Assembly (NCBI GenBank): GCA_012517905.1
Contig: JAAYUE010000069.1
Location: forward strand, 62,001 to 126,000
DNA: 64,000 nt
DNA from: Clostridiales bacterium
GTDB lineage: Bacteria > Bacillota > Clostridia > Christensenellales > CAG-138
Direction: 5' to 3'
The notes below the pieces were generated by a model, which ran no database searches, had not been told where the DNA came from, and saw only the letters and a list, made by a program, of their open reading frames with translations. Position 1 is the stretch's first letter, and each line of letters begins with the position of its first letter. A program made the translations under genes and the position numbers. Positions 15,870 through 24,247 of this stretch are shown piece after piece.

Positions 15870-16157
15870 GAAAAAACCTCCTGTACAAGCGGCTCTCTTA
15901 CGGCAACCGCCGCGGGAAAGCGCGTTTTTTCTATTATAATACACCGTTGCGCGCGATGAAAGACGCTCGAGAGAATTCGATTGCTATCTTACGCAGATGC
16001 GCGCGACGAAAGACGCATAAAAGCAATCGATCGCCTTTGCAAAAAAATCGCCGATCGTTCGGACTGCTGCACGCGCGGAGAAAACGCACCTGTTCATTTA
16101 CGGATCAGTCTCGCAATCCGTCTGTTTGTATACTGTGTTTTGTGGTACACTATCGCC

Positions 16158-17342
16158 ATGGAGCAAACGACGATTGCCGCGCGAAATCAGTCCGCGGCGG
16201 ATAACACCCGCATCGACACGAAGCACATAGACGTACTCGACGGCGTGCGCGCGCTGGCGGTGTTCGGCGTGCTTTGGTTTCATTTCTGGCAGCAGAACTG
16301 GATTATGCCCTATATCCAGCTGCCGTTTCTGGCCAGGTTCGGCCTTCCGGGCTCGATCAGTCTGGAGTTTTTGGCGCGCACCGGCTTTCTGTTTGTGGAC
16401 TGGCTGCTGTTTCTTTCCGCGTTCTGCCTTTTTCTGCCGTTTGCGCGCGCGGCGCTTGAGAAAACGCCGCTGCCCGACACGCGGCTCTTCTTTCGAAAGA
16501 GGATTGCGCGCATCGTACCGAGCTATTATCTGAGCGTATTGGCGATTCTGTTTCTGGTGGCGATCCCGTCCGGGGCATATGCCTCCACAACGGAGGGCCT
16601 CAGGGACGCGATCTCGACGCTGACGTTTACGCAGACGTTTTTTCCGGACGTGCTGATCGGCACCAAGATCAACGGCGTGCTTTGGACGGCTGCGGTCGAG
16701 ATGCAGTTCTATCTGTTTTTCCCGTTCCTTGCGCGTGCGTTCGTGAAAAAGCCCGCGTGGACGTATCTCGGCATGCTTGGCGTGTCGCTGCTCTACCTAT
16801 GGGGTTTTGCGCTGCGGCATGAAGACACCATCCGCCTGACGGTGAACCAGATGCCTGCGTTTTTCGGCGTGTTTGCCAACGGCATGGCGTTTGCATATCT
16901 CTTTACGCTGCTTGGGCGGGCGGTCAAGCGGAATGTGCAGCTTTCCGCGCTGTCGCTCGTCGGGCTGATCGCGGGGTTCGCGCTGCTGTTTTCCCTGATG
17001 AAAGCCGCGCTGGACGCCGACACCATGCAGATTTGGCAGGCGCAGAACCGCTATCGCCTGTCTCTGGTGTTCGCGCTGATCACCATGTCCGCAGCGCTGA
17101 CGTTCTCCGGCGTGCGCTGGCTTTTTTCCAATGCGGTCATGCGCTTTCTCTCGGTCGTCTCCTATAATGTGTATATCTGGCACCAGTGGATCGCCGTCCG
17201 CTTCAAGGAATGGAAGATTCCCTACTGGACGGGCGAAAAGCCGCCGAACATGACAGGGGACGTTCGCTGGCAATGGACGTATACCGCGCTGATCCTGCTG
17301 GCGACGTTTGCGGCGGCGATCTTCGCCACCTACTGCGTCTAG
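16158..17342 (+). CDS. Acyltransferase-3 family membrane protein with early amber stop
   Basis: 394 residues to the first stop, with about ten TM segments. The family start motif is clear (LDGVRALAVFGVLWFHFW), as are the RKRIARIVPSYYLS region and the late YNVYIWHQWIAVRFKEW. The family transfers acyl groups to extracellular sugars or lipids. The stop TAG (17340-17342) falls where homologues have the conserved E in an E-R-P motif after the last TM: the frame continues as RPAAKRILAL with an acidic tail to TGA at 17454-17456. One G-to-T change in GAG explains this. No good ribosome site precedes the ATG, and a TACACT box ends about 6 bases before it, so translation may be leaderless. Confidence 0.85.
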   Translation: MEQTTIAARNQSAADNTRIDTKHIDVLDGVRALAVFGVLWFHFWQQNWIMPYIQLPFLARFGLPGSISLEFLARTGFLFVDWLLFLSAFCLFLPFARAALEKTPLPDTRLFFRKRIARIVPSYYLSVLAILFLVAIPSGAYASTTEGLRDAISTLTFTQTFFPDVLIGTKINGVLWTAAVEMQFYLFFPFLARAFVKKPAWTYLGMLGVSLLYLWGFALRHEDTIRLTVNQMPAFFGVFANGMAFAYLFTLLGRAVKRNVQLSALSLVGLIAGFALLFSLMKAALDADTMQIWQAQNRYRLSLVFALITMSAALTFSGVRWLFSNAVMRFLSVVSYNVYIWHQWIAVRFKEWKIPYWTGEKPPNMTGDVRWQWTYTALILLATFAAAIFATYCV

Positions 17343-17558
17343 CGGCCGGCGGCAAAGCGCATCCTCGCACTAAAACCCAAAAAGCGCGGGCCGATGATCG
17401 CAATTGTTGCGGAAGAGGAAGAGCCGAACACGGAAACGCACGAGCCCGAGGATTGAAATCGCAGGCTGAAACGAAATAGACTATTTTTGGAACAGTCGAT
17501 TTGCGCTGTTTAAGCGCGGACGGTTCGGATTGTTCCGAACAGATGAGGAGCGAATCAG

Positions 17559-18926
17559 ATGAAGAGACTGCTGAAAAAACCGCTTGCGCTGATCGCCGCA
17601 TGTTGGTTCCTGTTTGTTGCGGCCTGCGCGCCGACGGCGGCGCAGAGCGCCGCGCAGACGGAAGCGCCCGCCGTGGCCGCCGAAGAGACGGCCGCGCCGA
17701 CGCCGGAACCGACGGCCGAACCAACACCGACGCCGGAGCCGAAGGCGCCGGTGCCCATCGATCTGCTGAGCGAAGCGTACAACCCGTTTGACGGCGTGGC
17801 GTTTCCGGACGGATACACCATATACGCCGCGCGCTTCGACACCGCCGACGCCGGCAAAGGCCTCGGCGACCGCTATGGAATCTACATGACCGCGGCCGGC
17901 GACCCTGCCGAGATCGTCCGCTATATCGCGGGGCTGCTCGACGTGCAGGACGCGGTGATGATTGCCGGATATGAGGATTCGATTGCGCAGAACTGGGGTG
18001 TGGACATCGAGGGGGCGTACGGCGGCGGCTATGCGCGCGCGCAGATAAAACAGACCGAGGCGGGCTACGAAACGGACGAATGCACGGATGTGGCCGGCTG
18101 CCGGGTCGAGCTTTCGGCCGATATCGACGCCGAGCGCACCGCGCTCTGCACGGACTTTGTTCTGCAAAACTACAGCCCTGCGGCGCTTGGCGATCTGGCG
18201 GACCGGCTTTCGACCGACGCGGCGCGGCGGGACATGCTCGGCATCTATGTCAACCTGCAAAAGCCGGGAAGGACCGCGGTGTCCGTTGCGTTTTCTGTTG
18301 ACGACGCATCCGCGTTGGAAGGGGAAGCGGTCACGGCGCTGCAGCCGAACTGGCATGACGAGGAGCAGGCGAGGATGAACGCCGTATTCGGACCGATCGG
18401 CACCGAGCTGCGCTTTGACGCGGGATCGAACATCGTTTATCTGACCCAGTATCCGGGCGACAATACGGTTTCCGTCAAAGCGTATGCATTGTCGGATGTG
18501 TCGCTGACGAAACTGGGATTCCAGTTTTATCCAAACGACGGGCTTTGCATGTATGAGCAGAAGGAAAACGGCATCGAAATCGCGCTTGCGCGGCCGGAGT
18601 GGCACCGCGCGGCGGAGGACTGGAATATTGAGTTTCTCGGCAGATCGAACGGATACGATCTCGGCATGTGGTATATGGAATCGATCGGCATGTTCCACAT
18701 CAGCGTGACGAAGGGCAGCGCTTCGGCATCCTGCGATTACAACGTAAATACGGGCGAGTTCAGCGACGGCTGGCCCGATCAGGAGACGATGCTTTCGCTC
18801 TTTGGCGGCGCGGCGGGAAGCGCGGAGGGTGACGTTCGCGCGGCGGTTTTCGCGCTCTTTACGGATCTGGTGCAGCAGCGTTTCGGCGTGGACTGGCAGA
18901 CGCTCTACGCTCTGCCGGTGTGGTAA
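17559..18926 (+). CDS. Lipoprotein of unknown function
   Basis: 455 residues. A signal peptide ends in a lipobox (LFVAAC, Cys at about residue 23), followed by an Ala/Pro/Thr/Glu linker to about residue 65 and a long globular part without recognised motifs. The mature domain has repeated Tyr/Gly/Asp-rich strands (GIYMTAAGDPAEIVRYIAGL, YDLGMWYMESIGMFHISV) suggesting a beta-rich extracellular fold. An AGGAG precedes the ATG. It follows the acyltransferase on the same strand, about 100 bp past the extended frame, so the two could act on the same surface polymer, but nothing proves this. Confidence 0.75.
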   Translation: MKRLLKKPLALIAACWFLFVAACAPTAAQSAAQTEAPAVAAEETAAPTPEPTAEPTPTPEPKAPVPIDLLSEAYNPFDGVAFPDGYTIYAARFDTADAGKGLGDRYGIYMTAAGDPAEIVRYIAGLLDVQDAVMIAGYEDSIAQNWGVDIEGAYGGGYARAQIKQTEAGYETDECTDVAGCRVELSADIDAERTALCTDFVLQNYSPAALGDLADRLSTDAARRDMLGIYVNLQKPGRTAVSVAFSVDDASALEGEAVTALQPNWHDEEQARMNAVFGPIGTELRFDAGSNIVYLTQYPGDNTVSVKAYALSDVSLTKLGFQFYPNDGLCMYEQKENGIEIALARPEWHRAAEDWNIEFLGRSNGYDLGMWYMESIGMFHISVTKGSASASCDYNVNTGEFSDGWPDQETMLSLFGGAAGSAEGDVRAAVFALFTDLVQQRFGVDWQTLYALPVW

Positions 18927-19035
18927 CCCAATAAGGGACTTGCGTCCCAAAGGATCATTTGCGCCGCGGATCTGATGAGCCCCAAATGTGGGTGATTCGA
19001 GCATCCCGAGCGGCAAGACAAGGCGGTGAAATCGA

Positions 19036-19605
19036 ATGGATCAGCAAATGAAAACGCCGTATTCAAAAGACGGCTACATCATCGACCAGGCGCGGATGAA
19101 GAGCATTCGCTACGGCGTGTTTACGAGCGACATCAACGGCTGCGGCTGGATTGCGGGATATAATTTCCTGCGCCGGTTCGGTGAGCCTGTGCAGGAACAG
19201 GCGCTGGCGAACGAATTGATCCGTCATTCGCTCTTTCGCGGCCTGACGGGGACGGACCTCTTCCGCCTGCGCCGCAACCTCAAACGGCACGGCTATCGCA
19301 TGCCGCTGAAGTTTCGCTGGAATAAAAAAGCGCGCCTGCCCGAGGGGACAAGCGCGGGGATCATCTGGTATTGCCACAAGGACGGGTTTCATTTTGTGAC
19401 GTTTTATGCGGATGAAGCGATTCGTCCGGCGGAGGACGGGGAGGCGCGCTTTCGCTTTCTCAACGGCCTCGCGGGGAAGGAAGACCACTTCGACACCATG
19501 CGCGGGTTTCTGACCAGGCACAACGTCATCCCGTTTGCGCTCATCCTCGTCTGGCCGGGCCGGGCGGTCACCGCGCCGTCAGAAAATCCAGCAGCATCGG
19601 ATTGA
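19036..19605 (+). CDS. Hypothetical protein with papain/C39-like active-site pattern
   Basis: 189 residues, soluble, no signal peptide. It contains DINGCGWIAGYNFLRRFG near the N-terminus and GFHFVTFYADEA about 85 residues later. A Cys in a GCGW(I/V)A helix start followed by an H-F-V strand is the spacing expected of C39/papain-like folds, but I cannot assign a family. The start follows a G-rich stretch at suitable distance. Its 3' end overlaps the convergent hydrolase gene by 38 bp. Confidence 0.65.
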   Translation: MDQQMKTPYSKDGYIIDQARMKSIRYGVFTSDINGCGWIAGYNFLRRFGEPVQEQALANELIRHSLFRGLTGTDLFRLRRNLKRHGYRMPLKFRWNKKARLPEGTSAGIIWYCHKDGFHFVTFYADEAIRPAEDGEARFRFLNGLAGKEDHFDTMRGFLTRHNVIPFALILVWPGRAVTAPSENPAASD

Positions 19606-20305
19606 GCAATTGGGCATTTCGGAGCACGAAATCATGGCTGCCTTGCGGGAAGATCACCGTAAGGCAGTTTGTGTTTTTCTCGCCCAATTCGCGGACGGAG
19701 GCTTTCGTCTCCTTCGTCTCTGCGCGCGCGCACATGGCGAGCATGGGGATGGAGACGGAGGGATAGCCCGCCAGATCGTCCAGCCGGATGCGCTTTTCGT
19801 AGAAGGCGACATACGTTTCCTGCGTGATGTTCGGGCTGTAGGCGACGAGGCGATCCGTTTCTTTTTCGGACAAGCCCCAGTATTTTGCCTGCATGCGCAG
19901 CAGGGAGACGTTTTTGATCGCGCCGCAGGTCATGCGCGCCAGCTTGGCATATCTCTGCGCGCTTTTCGGGGTGGACTTGAGCCAGGGGCTGAGGAACACC
20001 GCGCGTGAAAAGAGCGACTCGTGTTCCGAGACGAGCTTGACGGCGAGCTCCGCGCCGACGGAATGTCCCATGAGGAGCGCTTTGCCTGCGCCGAGTCCGG
20101 CGATCCAGGCCGCGAGCGCGTCGGATGTCGCCTGCGGATCGTACGGCTCGTTTGCCGCTTCGCCCGCACCCGGCAGATGGGGCACGAACACATGAAACCA
20201 GCGCGAAAGCGGCTCGTACTGATGCGAAAAAGTGTCCAGCGCGGCCGCGCCGTGCAGCAAGATCAGCGCGGGGTTCGCCGCGTCGCCATAGGTGTCGAAA
20301 AACAT
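19568..20305 (-). CDS. Alpha/beta hydrolase
   Basis: 245 residues with the alpha/beta-hydrolase layout: oxyanion segment LILLHGAAALDTF, nucleophile elbow LLMGHSVGAELAV (Ser at G-H-S-V-G), an Asp/Glu region after SIPMLAMCARA, and the catalytic His in FPQGSHDFVL near the end. Family members are esterases, lipases or related hydrolases; the substrate is unknown. The ATG at 20305 is preferred because GGAGG lies 6 bases before it; the ATG 12 bases further upstream overlaps that GGAGG. Confidence 0.85.
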   Translation of the reverse strand: MFFDTYGDAANPALILLHGAAALDTFSHQYEPLSRWFHVFVPHLPGAGEAANEPYDPQATSDALAAWIAGLGAGKALLMGHSVGAELAVKLVSEHESLFSRAVFLSPWLKSTPKSAQRYAKLARMTCGAIKNVSLLRMQAKYWGLSEKETDRLVAYSPNITQETYVAFYEKRIRLDDLAGYPSVSIPMLAMCARAETKETKASVRELGEKNTNCLTVIFPQGSHDFVLRNAQLLNPMLLDFLTAR

Positions 20306-20342
20306 GAGCGCCTCCATTGACTTATGAAATAAACCGCAAAAG

Positions 20343-20372
20343 AACGCCCGGACTGAACGATCCGGGCGTTGC
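20343..20372 (-). terminator. Terminator after pfkA
   Basis: AACGCCCGGA pairs with TCCGGGCGTT (10 bp, 8-base loop); on the minus strand a T-rich tract follows. Confidence 0.8.
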
Positions 20373-20384
20373 TGTTTCGTTGCG

Positions 20385-21359
20385 TCAGATCGTGATTTCC
20401 TGCGCCACGCGGTACATGTATTCGTCGAGGTCTTTCGTCATGGTGAGCGCCTCGTCGATGGGCAGCGTCGTGATCTGGCTGTTGCGATAGCACACGATGA
20501 GATTCGTGTTGCCGGCAATGATCTCCTCCACGGCGCGGTGCCCCATGCGCGTTGCCATCACGCGGTCGCGCGCGGACGGACTGCCGCCGCGCTGCACATG
20601 GCCGATGATGGTGACGCGGGTGTCCAGACCCAGTTCGTCGCGGCAGCGCTGCGCGATTTCGTTCGTGCTGCCCGTGCCTTCGGCGACGATGATCAGGTGA
20701 TGGTGCTTGCCGCGGTACTGGCCTTCTCGGATATGCTCCACGACGTCTTTTTCAAAATCGAAGGGCCGCTCGGGCAGGATGATCGCCGTGGCGCCCACTG
20801 AGATGCCGACGTAGACGGCGAGGTGTCCCGCGTTTCTGCCCATGATCTCCACGACGCTCGTGCGCTGATGGGACTGCATGGTGTCGGAAAGCTTGTCGAT
20901 GGCGTCGATGGCGGTGTTTGCCGCGGTGTCGAACCCGATGGAATAATGCGAGCAGGCGATGTCGTTGTCGATCGTTCCCGGAATGCCGATGGTGTTGATG
21001 CCGTAGGCGGAGAGATCGCGCGCGCCGCGGAACGTACCGTCCCCGCCGATAGTGATCACGCCGTCGATGCCGAGATATTTACAGTTGGCGGCCGCGCGCT
21101 TGACGCCTTCCTCCGTTCGGAACTCTTCGCTGCGGGCAGTGTAGAGAATCGTTCCGCCGCGCGAGGTGATGCCGTTGACGGCGCGCGCGTCGAGCTCGAC
21201 CACGTCTGAATGGATCAGGCCGTTGTATCCGCGATGGATGCCGACGGGGATGATGTTGTGCAGCACACAGGTGCGCACCGCGGCGCGAATGGCGGCGTTC
21301 ATGCCCGGCGCGTCGCCGCCGCTTGTGAGGATGCCGACCCGGCGAATCTTGGTTTCCAT
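20385..21359 (-). CDS. pfkA: ATP-dependent 6-phosphofructokinase
   Basis: 324 residues, the standard bacterial PfkA size. It has the ATP loop ILTSGGDAPGMNAAIR, GGDGTFRGA with the Gly favouring ATP over pyrophosphate, the catalytic PGTIDNDI with Asp base, MGRNAGHLA, and HVQRGGSPSARDR. The enzyme makes fructose-1,6-bisphosphate, the committed glycolytic step, in the cytoplasm. It appears monocistronic, with its own promoter at 21496-21524 and a terminator behind it. Confidence 0.97.
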   Translation of the reverse strand: METKIRRVGILTSGGDAPGMNAAIRAAVRTCVLHNIIPVGIHRGYNGLIHSDVVELDARAVNGITSRGGTILYTARSEEFRTEEGVKRAAANCKYLGIDGVITIGGDGTFRGARDLSAYGINTIGIPGTIDNDIACSHYSIGFDTAANTAIDAIDKLSDTMQSHQRTSVVEIMGRNAGHLAVYVGISVGATAIILPERPFDFEKDVVEHIREGQYRGKHHHLIIVAEGTGSTNEIAQRCRDELGLDTRVTIIGHVQRGGSPSARDRVMATRMGHRAVEEIIAGNTNLIVCYRNSQITTLPIDEALTMTKDLDEYMYRVAQEITI

Positions 21360-21495
21360 TTACTGATACCCTCTCTTATTTTTTAAGCCCGCAAAACGGG
21401 CTATGGATACTCTGCTTCAAAAACCGGGGACGATTTTGCCGCTCGACAACGGCGAACCTGCTAAAAAATCAAATCCTACCCCATTATTTCCACTT

Positions 21496-21524
21496 AGTAT
21501 ACTACTTGCGGGCGGCAAACACAA
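21496..21524 (-). promoter_or_regulatory. Promoter of pfkA
   Basis: On the minus strand TTGTGT (21524-21519) and TATACT (21501-21496) are 17 bp apart, about 135 bp before the pfkA start. Confidence 0.5.
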
Positions 21525-21820
21525 TTTTCCGCGTAAAAAATCTCCTGATTTTTTCATAAATGAAGCGAAAATAAATAAATCCTGCAATAATAATCAACAC
21601 AATGTATATTAAAAATCAAAAAATACGAGAAATCCGACGCTGCTTTCGCGCGCCCGGCGATCTCTTGCAGGCGAAAATGCGCAACAGCAGACGATAAAAA
21701 CGCGCTAATTCCCATAAAAAATATATAAAATCGATCGATATCAATTCCTGCGCCGCAAATTTCGCGCTGTTTATGGCGCGGCCGGACGACGAAAAAAGAA
21801 AAAAGAAAATTTTGCAAGAA
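21525..21820. other. AT-rich gene-free spacer
   Basis: About 300 bp of clearly lower GC than both flanks, rich in A/T runs, with no reading frame that has a ribosome site or recognisable product. It separates pfkA from the divergent degradation operon. No repeat or structured RNA is recognised. Confidence 0.5.
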
Positions 21821-21824
21821 ATAC

Positions 21825-21853
21825 TGGACAAGGCTTCATAATGACGCTACAAT
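21825..21853 (+). promoter_or_regulatory. Promoter of the carbamoyltransferase-like operon
   Basis: TGGACA (21825-21830) and TACAAT (21848-21853) are 17 bp apart, about 65 bp upstream of the first start codon. Confidence 0.55.
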
Positions 21854-21920
21854 GATTTTGTAATTCAAACGCAAATCTTTCTCAAATCAAAACATGCAAC
21901 AATCGAAGGAGGCAAAACAC

Positions 21921-22592
21921 ATGGGTAAGTATGATATTCTTGTAGACGAAATGGAAGCCAAGCTCCGTCCGCCGACGATCGGCCTCAAGCCCTATGAACC
22001 GAAGGTGATTCCGCTGACCACGGGCGAGGATATGCTCGTTCGCACGGCGACGCGCGAAGAGGCCGAAATGGTCATTCAGGGCATCAAGGTGCTGCTCGAC
22101 CACCAGAAGGATTTCTACGATATCGTTTCGGCGCGCATCGTCGCGGAACTGCTCGGCATGCTGCGCTATCGCGTGCAGGACGAATACCTGCTCATCGGCG
22201 CGGTGGACGGCGAGATCGCCGGCATCGTCAACGGCCGCATGGTCAACGAAAAGGTCGGCATGAGCTATCACACCATGACCCTCAAGCGCGGCGCCCGCGT
22301 CGGCGCGCAGCTCTTTGCCGCCAAGATGGAATATCATTTCGACTTCATGAATCAGGACGAAGTATGGATCGTTGCGGAGAGCCCGAACGGCTTTAAGCGC
22401 TGGATGATCGAGTATGAGCTCGAGTCCCGTCCGGAATGCCCGCACGAGCTCGGCGGCGTGCCTACGTTTGTGCTCACCCGCGCGCTGTGGGAGAAGCACA
22501 AGGCCAACAAGAACGTCGGCATTCGCCCCGCGTTTGAGGACGTGCTGGAGGCCAACAAAGTCGTCCACATGCCCGAAACGATCAACGTCTGA
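21921..22592 (+). CDS. GNAT-like protein, first gene of the degradation operon
   Basis: 223 residues. The middle and C-terminal parts resemble an acetyltransferase fold: AGIVNGRMVNEKVGMSYHTM strands, then GARVGAQLFAAKMEYHF in the acyl-CoA-loop position, and EVWIVAESPNGFKRWMIEYE, like the GNAT segment before the last strand. The classical Q/RxxGxG/A motif is degenerate, so catalysis is uncertain. AGGAGG precedes the ATG by 8 bases. It is separated from the thiolase-like gene by 69 bp on the same strand and probably belongs to the same transcript. No specific substrate can be named. Confidence 0.6.
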   Translation: MGKYDILVDEMEAKLRPPTIGLKPYEPKVIPLTTGEDMLVRTATREEAEMVIQGIKVLLDHQKDFYDIVSARIVAELLGMLRYRVQDEYLLIGAVDGEIAGIVNGRMVNEKVGMSYHTMTLKRGARVGAQLFAAKMEYHFDFMNQDEVWIVAESPNGFKRWMIEYELESRPECPHELGGVPTFVLTRALWEKHKANKNVGIRPAFEDVLEANKVVHMPETINV

Positions 22593-22661
22593 CGCGGATT
22601 TCGCGGCGTGCGCGCGGGTTGATGCGCAAATGCCGCGAACGCGAAGAAAGGAAGTTAGCAA

Positions 22662-23858
22662 ATGAGACAGGTTGGAATCGTTGGCGTTGGTCATACCAAG
22701 TTTGGAAAGACGAACGGGACGTTTCTCGATATGCTCTGCGAGGCGGCGCTTCTCGCCATGGACGATGCGGGCGCGAAAACCGGCCGTAAAAACGTCATCG
22801 ACCAGGTGTTCGTGGGCTCTATGGGCTCCGGCATGGTCAATCGCGTCAGCGGCGCGGCGAGCGCGGTGGTCGACTCGCTCAACATCCGTCCGGCGATGGC
22901 GGAGACCGTGGAAAACGGGCCGGCTTCCGGCGCGTCCGCCGTCAAGCTCGGCGTGATGGCCATCGCGTCCGGCATGTGCGACTGCGTGCTCGTCATCGGC
23001 GGCGAGGCGATGCGCGAAGTCTCCGGTTGGGAAGGCACGGACTTCGTCGCGACGATGCTGCATCCCACGGCGGAGTACAAATACGGCCTCACGCTGCCGG
23101 CGTTTGCGGGCATGTTCACGCGCCTCTGCATGGAGCGCTTCGGCGTGGAGAGCAAGGACCTCTCCATCGTCTCCGTCAAAAATCACGACAACGCCTGTCA
23201 TAACCCCGTTGCGCATATCCAGCGCCCCGTCGTGCTGGAGCGCATCACGAACCCCGCCTATATCAACGCGACGAACCCCATCGTCGCCGATCCGCTGCGG
23301 CAGTTTGACATGTGTCCCGTTTCGGACGGCGCGGCCGCCGTGCTGCTCGTTGCCAAGGACAGGCAGGACGAGCTGGGCTTTGGCAAAAAGCCGTTCGTTC
23401 GCGTGGCGGGCATCGCCTCCGCGACGGATACGCACGTCGTGGCGAACCGGGAGAATCCGAGCGATCTGCTCGCCGTCCGCCTCAGCGCCGAAAAGGCGTA
23501 CAAGATGGCGGGCATGGGACCGGAGGACATCGACGTGGCCGAGCTGCACGACGCGTTTCAGATCCTCGAAATCGAGGAAGGCGAAGAAGCCGGTCTCTTC
23601 CCGCGCGGACAGGGGCACATCGCGGCGCGAAACGGCGAAACGAAGGTCGGCGGCAGACTGCCGGTCAACACCTCCGGCGGCCTGAAGGCGAAAGGCCACC
23701 CGCTCGGGGCGACGGGCGTCTCGCAGATTGTCGAGCTCGTGCGCCAGCTGCGCGGCGAGGCCGAGGGCCGTCAGGTCGAGGGCGCGAAAACCGGGCTGGC
23801 CGTCAACTTCGGCGGGTTTGGCAACAATGTCGTTTCGACGATATTGACCACGAAGTAA
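22662..23858 (+). CDS. Thiolase-superfamily protein lacking the nucleophilic cysteine
   Basis: 398 residues of SCP2-type thiolase fold (MRQVGIVGVGHTKFG, VIGGEAMREVSGW, CPVSDGAAAVLLV, ELHDAFQILE, GGLKAKGHPLGATG). At the position of the catalytic Cys, normally in a CASG motif, the sequence is ENGPASG: Pro87 replaces Cys. His346 (GHPLG) and the HDAF motif (His296) remain. Ordinary thiolytic or Claisen chemistry is therefore unlikely. Cys-less thiolase-fold proteins such as Ltp2 act as aldolases with a DUF35 partner, and a DUF35 gene follows 13 bp later. I infer a two-subunit acyl-CoA lyase or similar enzyme; the substrate is unknown. Confidence 0.88.
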   Translation: MRQVGIVGVGHTKFGKTNGTFLDMLCEAALLAMDDAGAKTGRKNVIDQVFVGSMGSGMVNRVSGAASAVVDSLNIRPAMAETVENGPASGASAVKLGVMAIASGMCDCVLVIGGEAMREVSGWEGTDFVATMLHPTAEYKYGLTLPAFAGMFTRLCMERFGVESKDLSIVSVKNHDNACHNPVAHIQRPVVLERITNPAYINATNPIVADPLRQFDMCPVSDGAAAVLLVAKDRQDELGFGKKPFVRVAGIASATDTHVVANRENPSDLLAVRLSAEKAYKMAGMGPEDIDVAELHDAFQILEIEEGEEAGLFPRGQGHIAARNGETKVGGRLPVNTSGGLKAKGHPLGATGVSQIVELVRQLRGEAEGRQVEGAKTGLAVNFGGFGNNVVSTILTTK

Positions 23859-23871
23859 GGAGGGAATGAAT

Positions 23872-24237
23872 ATGGAACAGATGTACGCCTACAAATGCAC
23901 AAAATGCGGCAAGCTGCACCATCCCCGTTACGTCGTGTGCCAGAATCCGGACTGCGACGGGCGCGAGTTCGAGCCCGTTCCGCTCGGCGGCAAATGCAAA
24001 CTGCTGACGTGGACGCGCGTATACAACCTGCCTGAGGGCTATATGATGCCCTGGCTCAACTTCGGCATCGTCGAGTTTGAAAACGGCGTCCGCGCCACGG
24101 GCCAGATCGGTTTTGACGAGGGCATCGAAAGCGGCATGGAGCTCGTCGCCACGGTCGGCGTCGTGCGCACGCGCCGCATCCTCTATAAGGAAAGCATCGA
24201 CTGTGAGGAGTACGGCTTCGTCTTCGTGAAGCCGTGA
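23872..24237 (+). CDS. DUF35 zinc-ribbon/OB-fold partner of the thiolase-like protein
   Basis: 121 residues: an N-terminal rubredoxin-like zinc ribbon with Cys9, Cys12, Cys23 and Cys28 (KCTKCGKLH...CQNPDC), followed by an OB-fold (LLTWTRVYNLPEGY, FGIVEFENGVRATGQI). DUF35 proteins bind thiolase-fold enzymes and help channel acyl-CoA, as in archaeal HMG-CoA synthesis and actinobacterial sterol breakdown. The ATG at 23872 lies 8 bases after GGAGG; another ATG at 23866 is only 2 bases away from it. Adjacency to the Cys-less thiolase supports a complex. Confidence 0.9.
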   Translation: MEQMYAYKCTKCGKLHHPRYVVCQNPDCDGREFEPVPLGGKCKLLTWTRVYNLPEGYMMPWLNFGIVEFENGVRATGQIGFDEGIESGMELVATVGVVRTRRILYKESIDCEEYGFVFVKP

Positions 24238-24247
24238 CGCCGCAGGC

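Noticed and set aside
14426..17342. Genome-wide amber (TAG) recoding
   Set aside because: TAG ends several ordinary genes in the window at expected lengths (for example at 4087, 8066, 42443, 60284), and no suppressor tRNA or pyrrolysine genes are seen.
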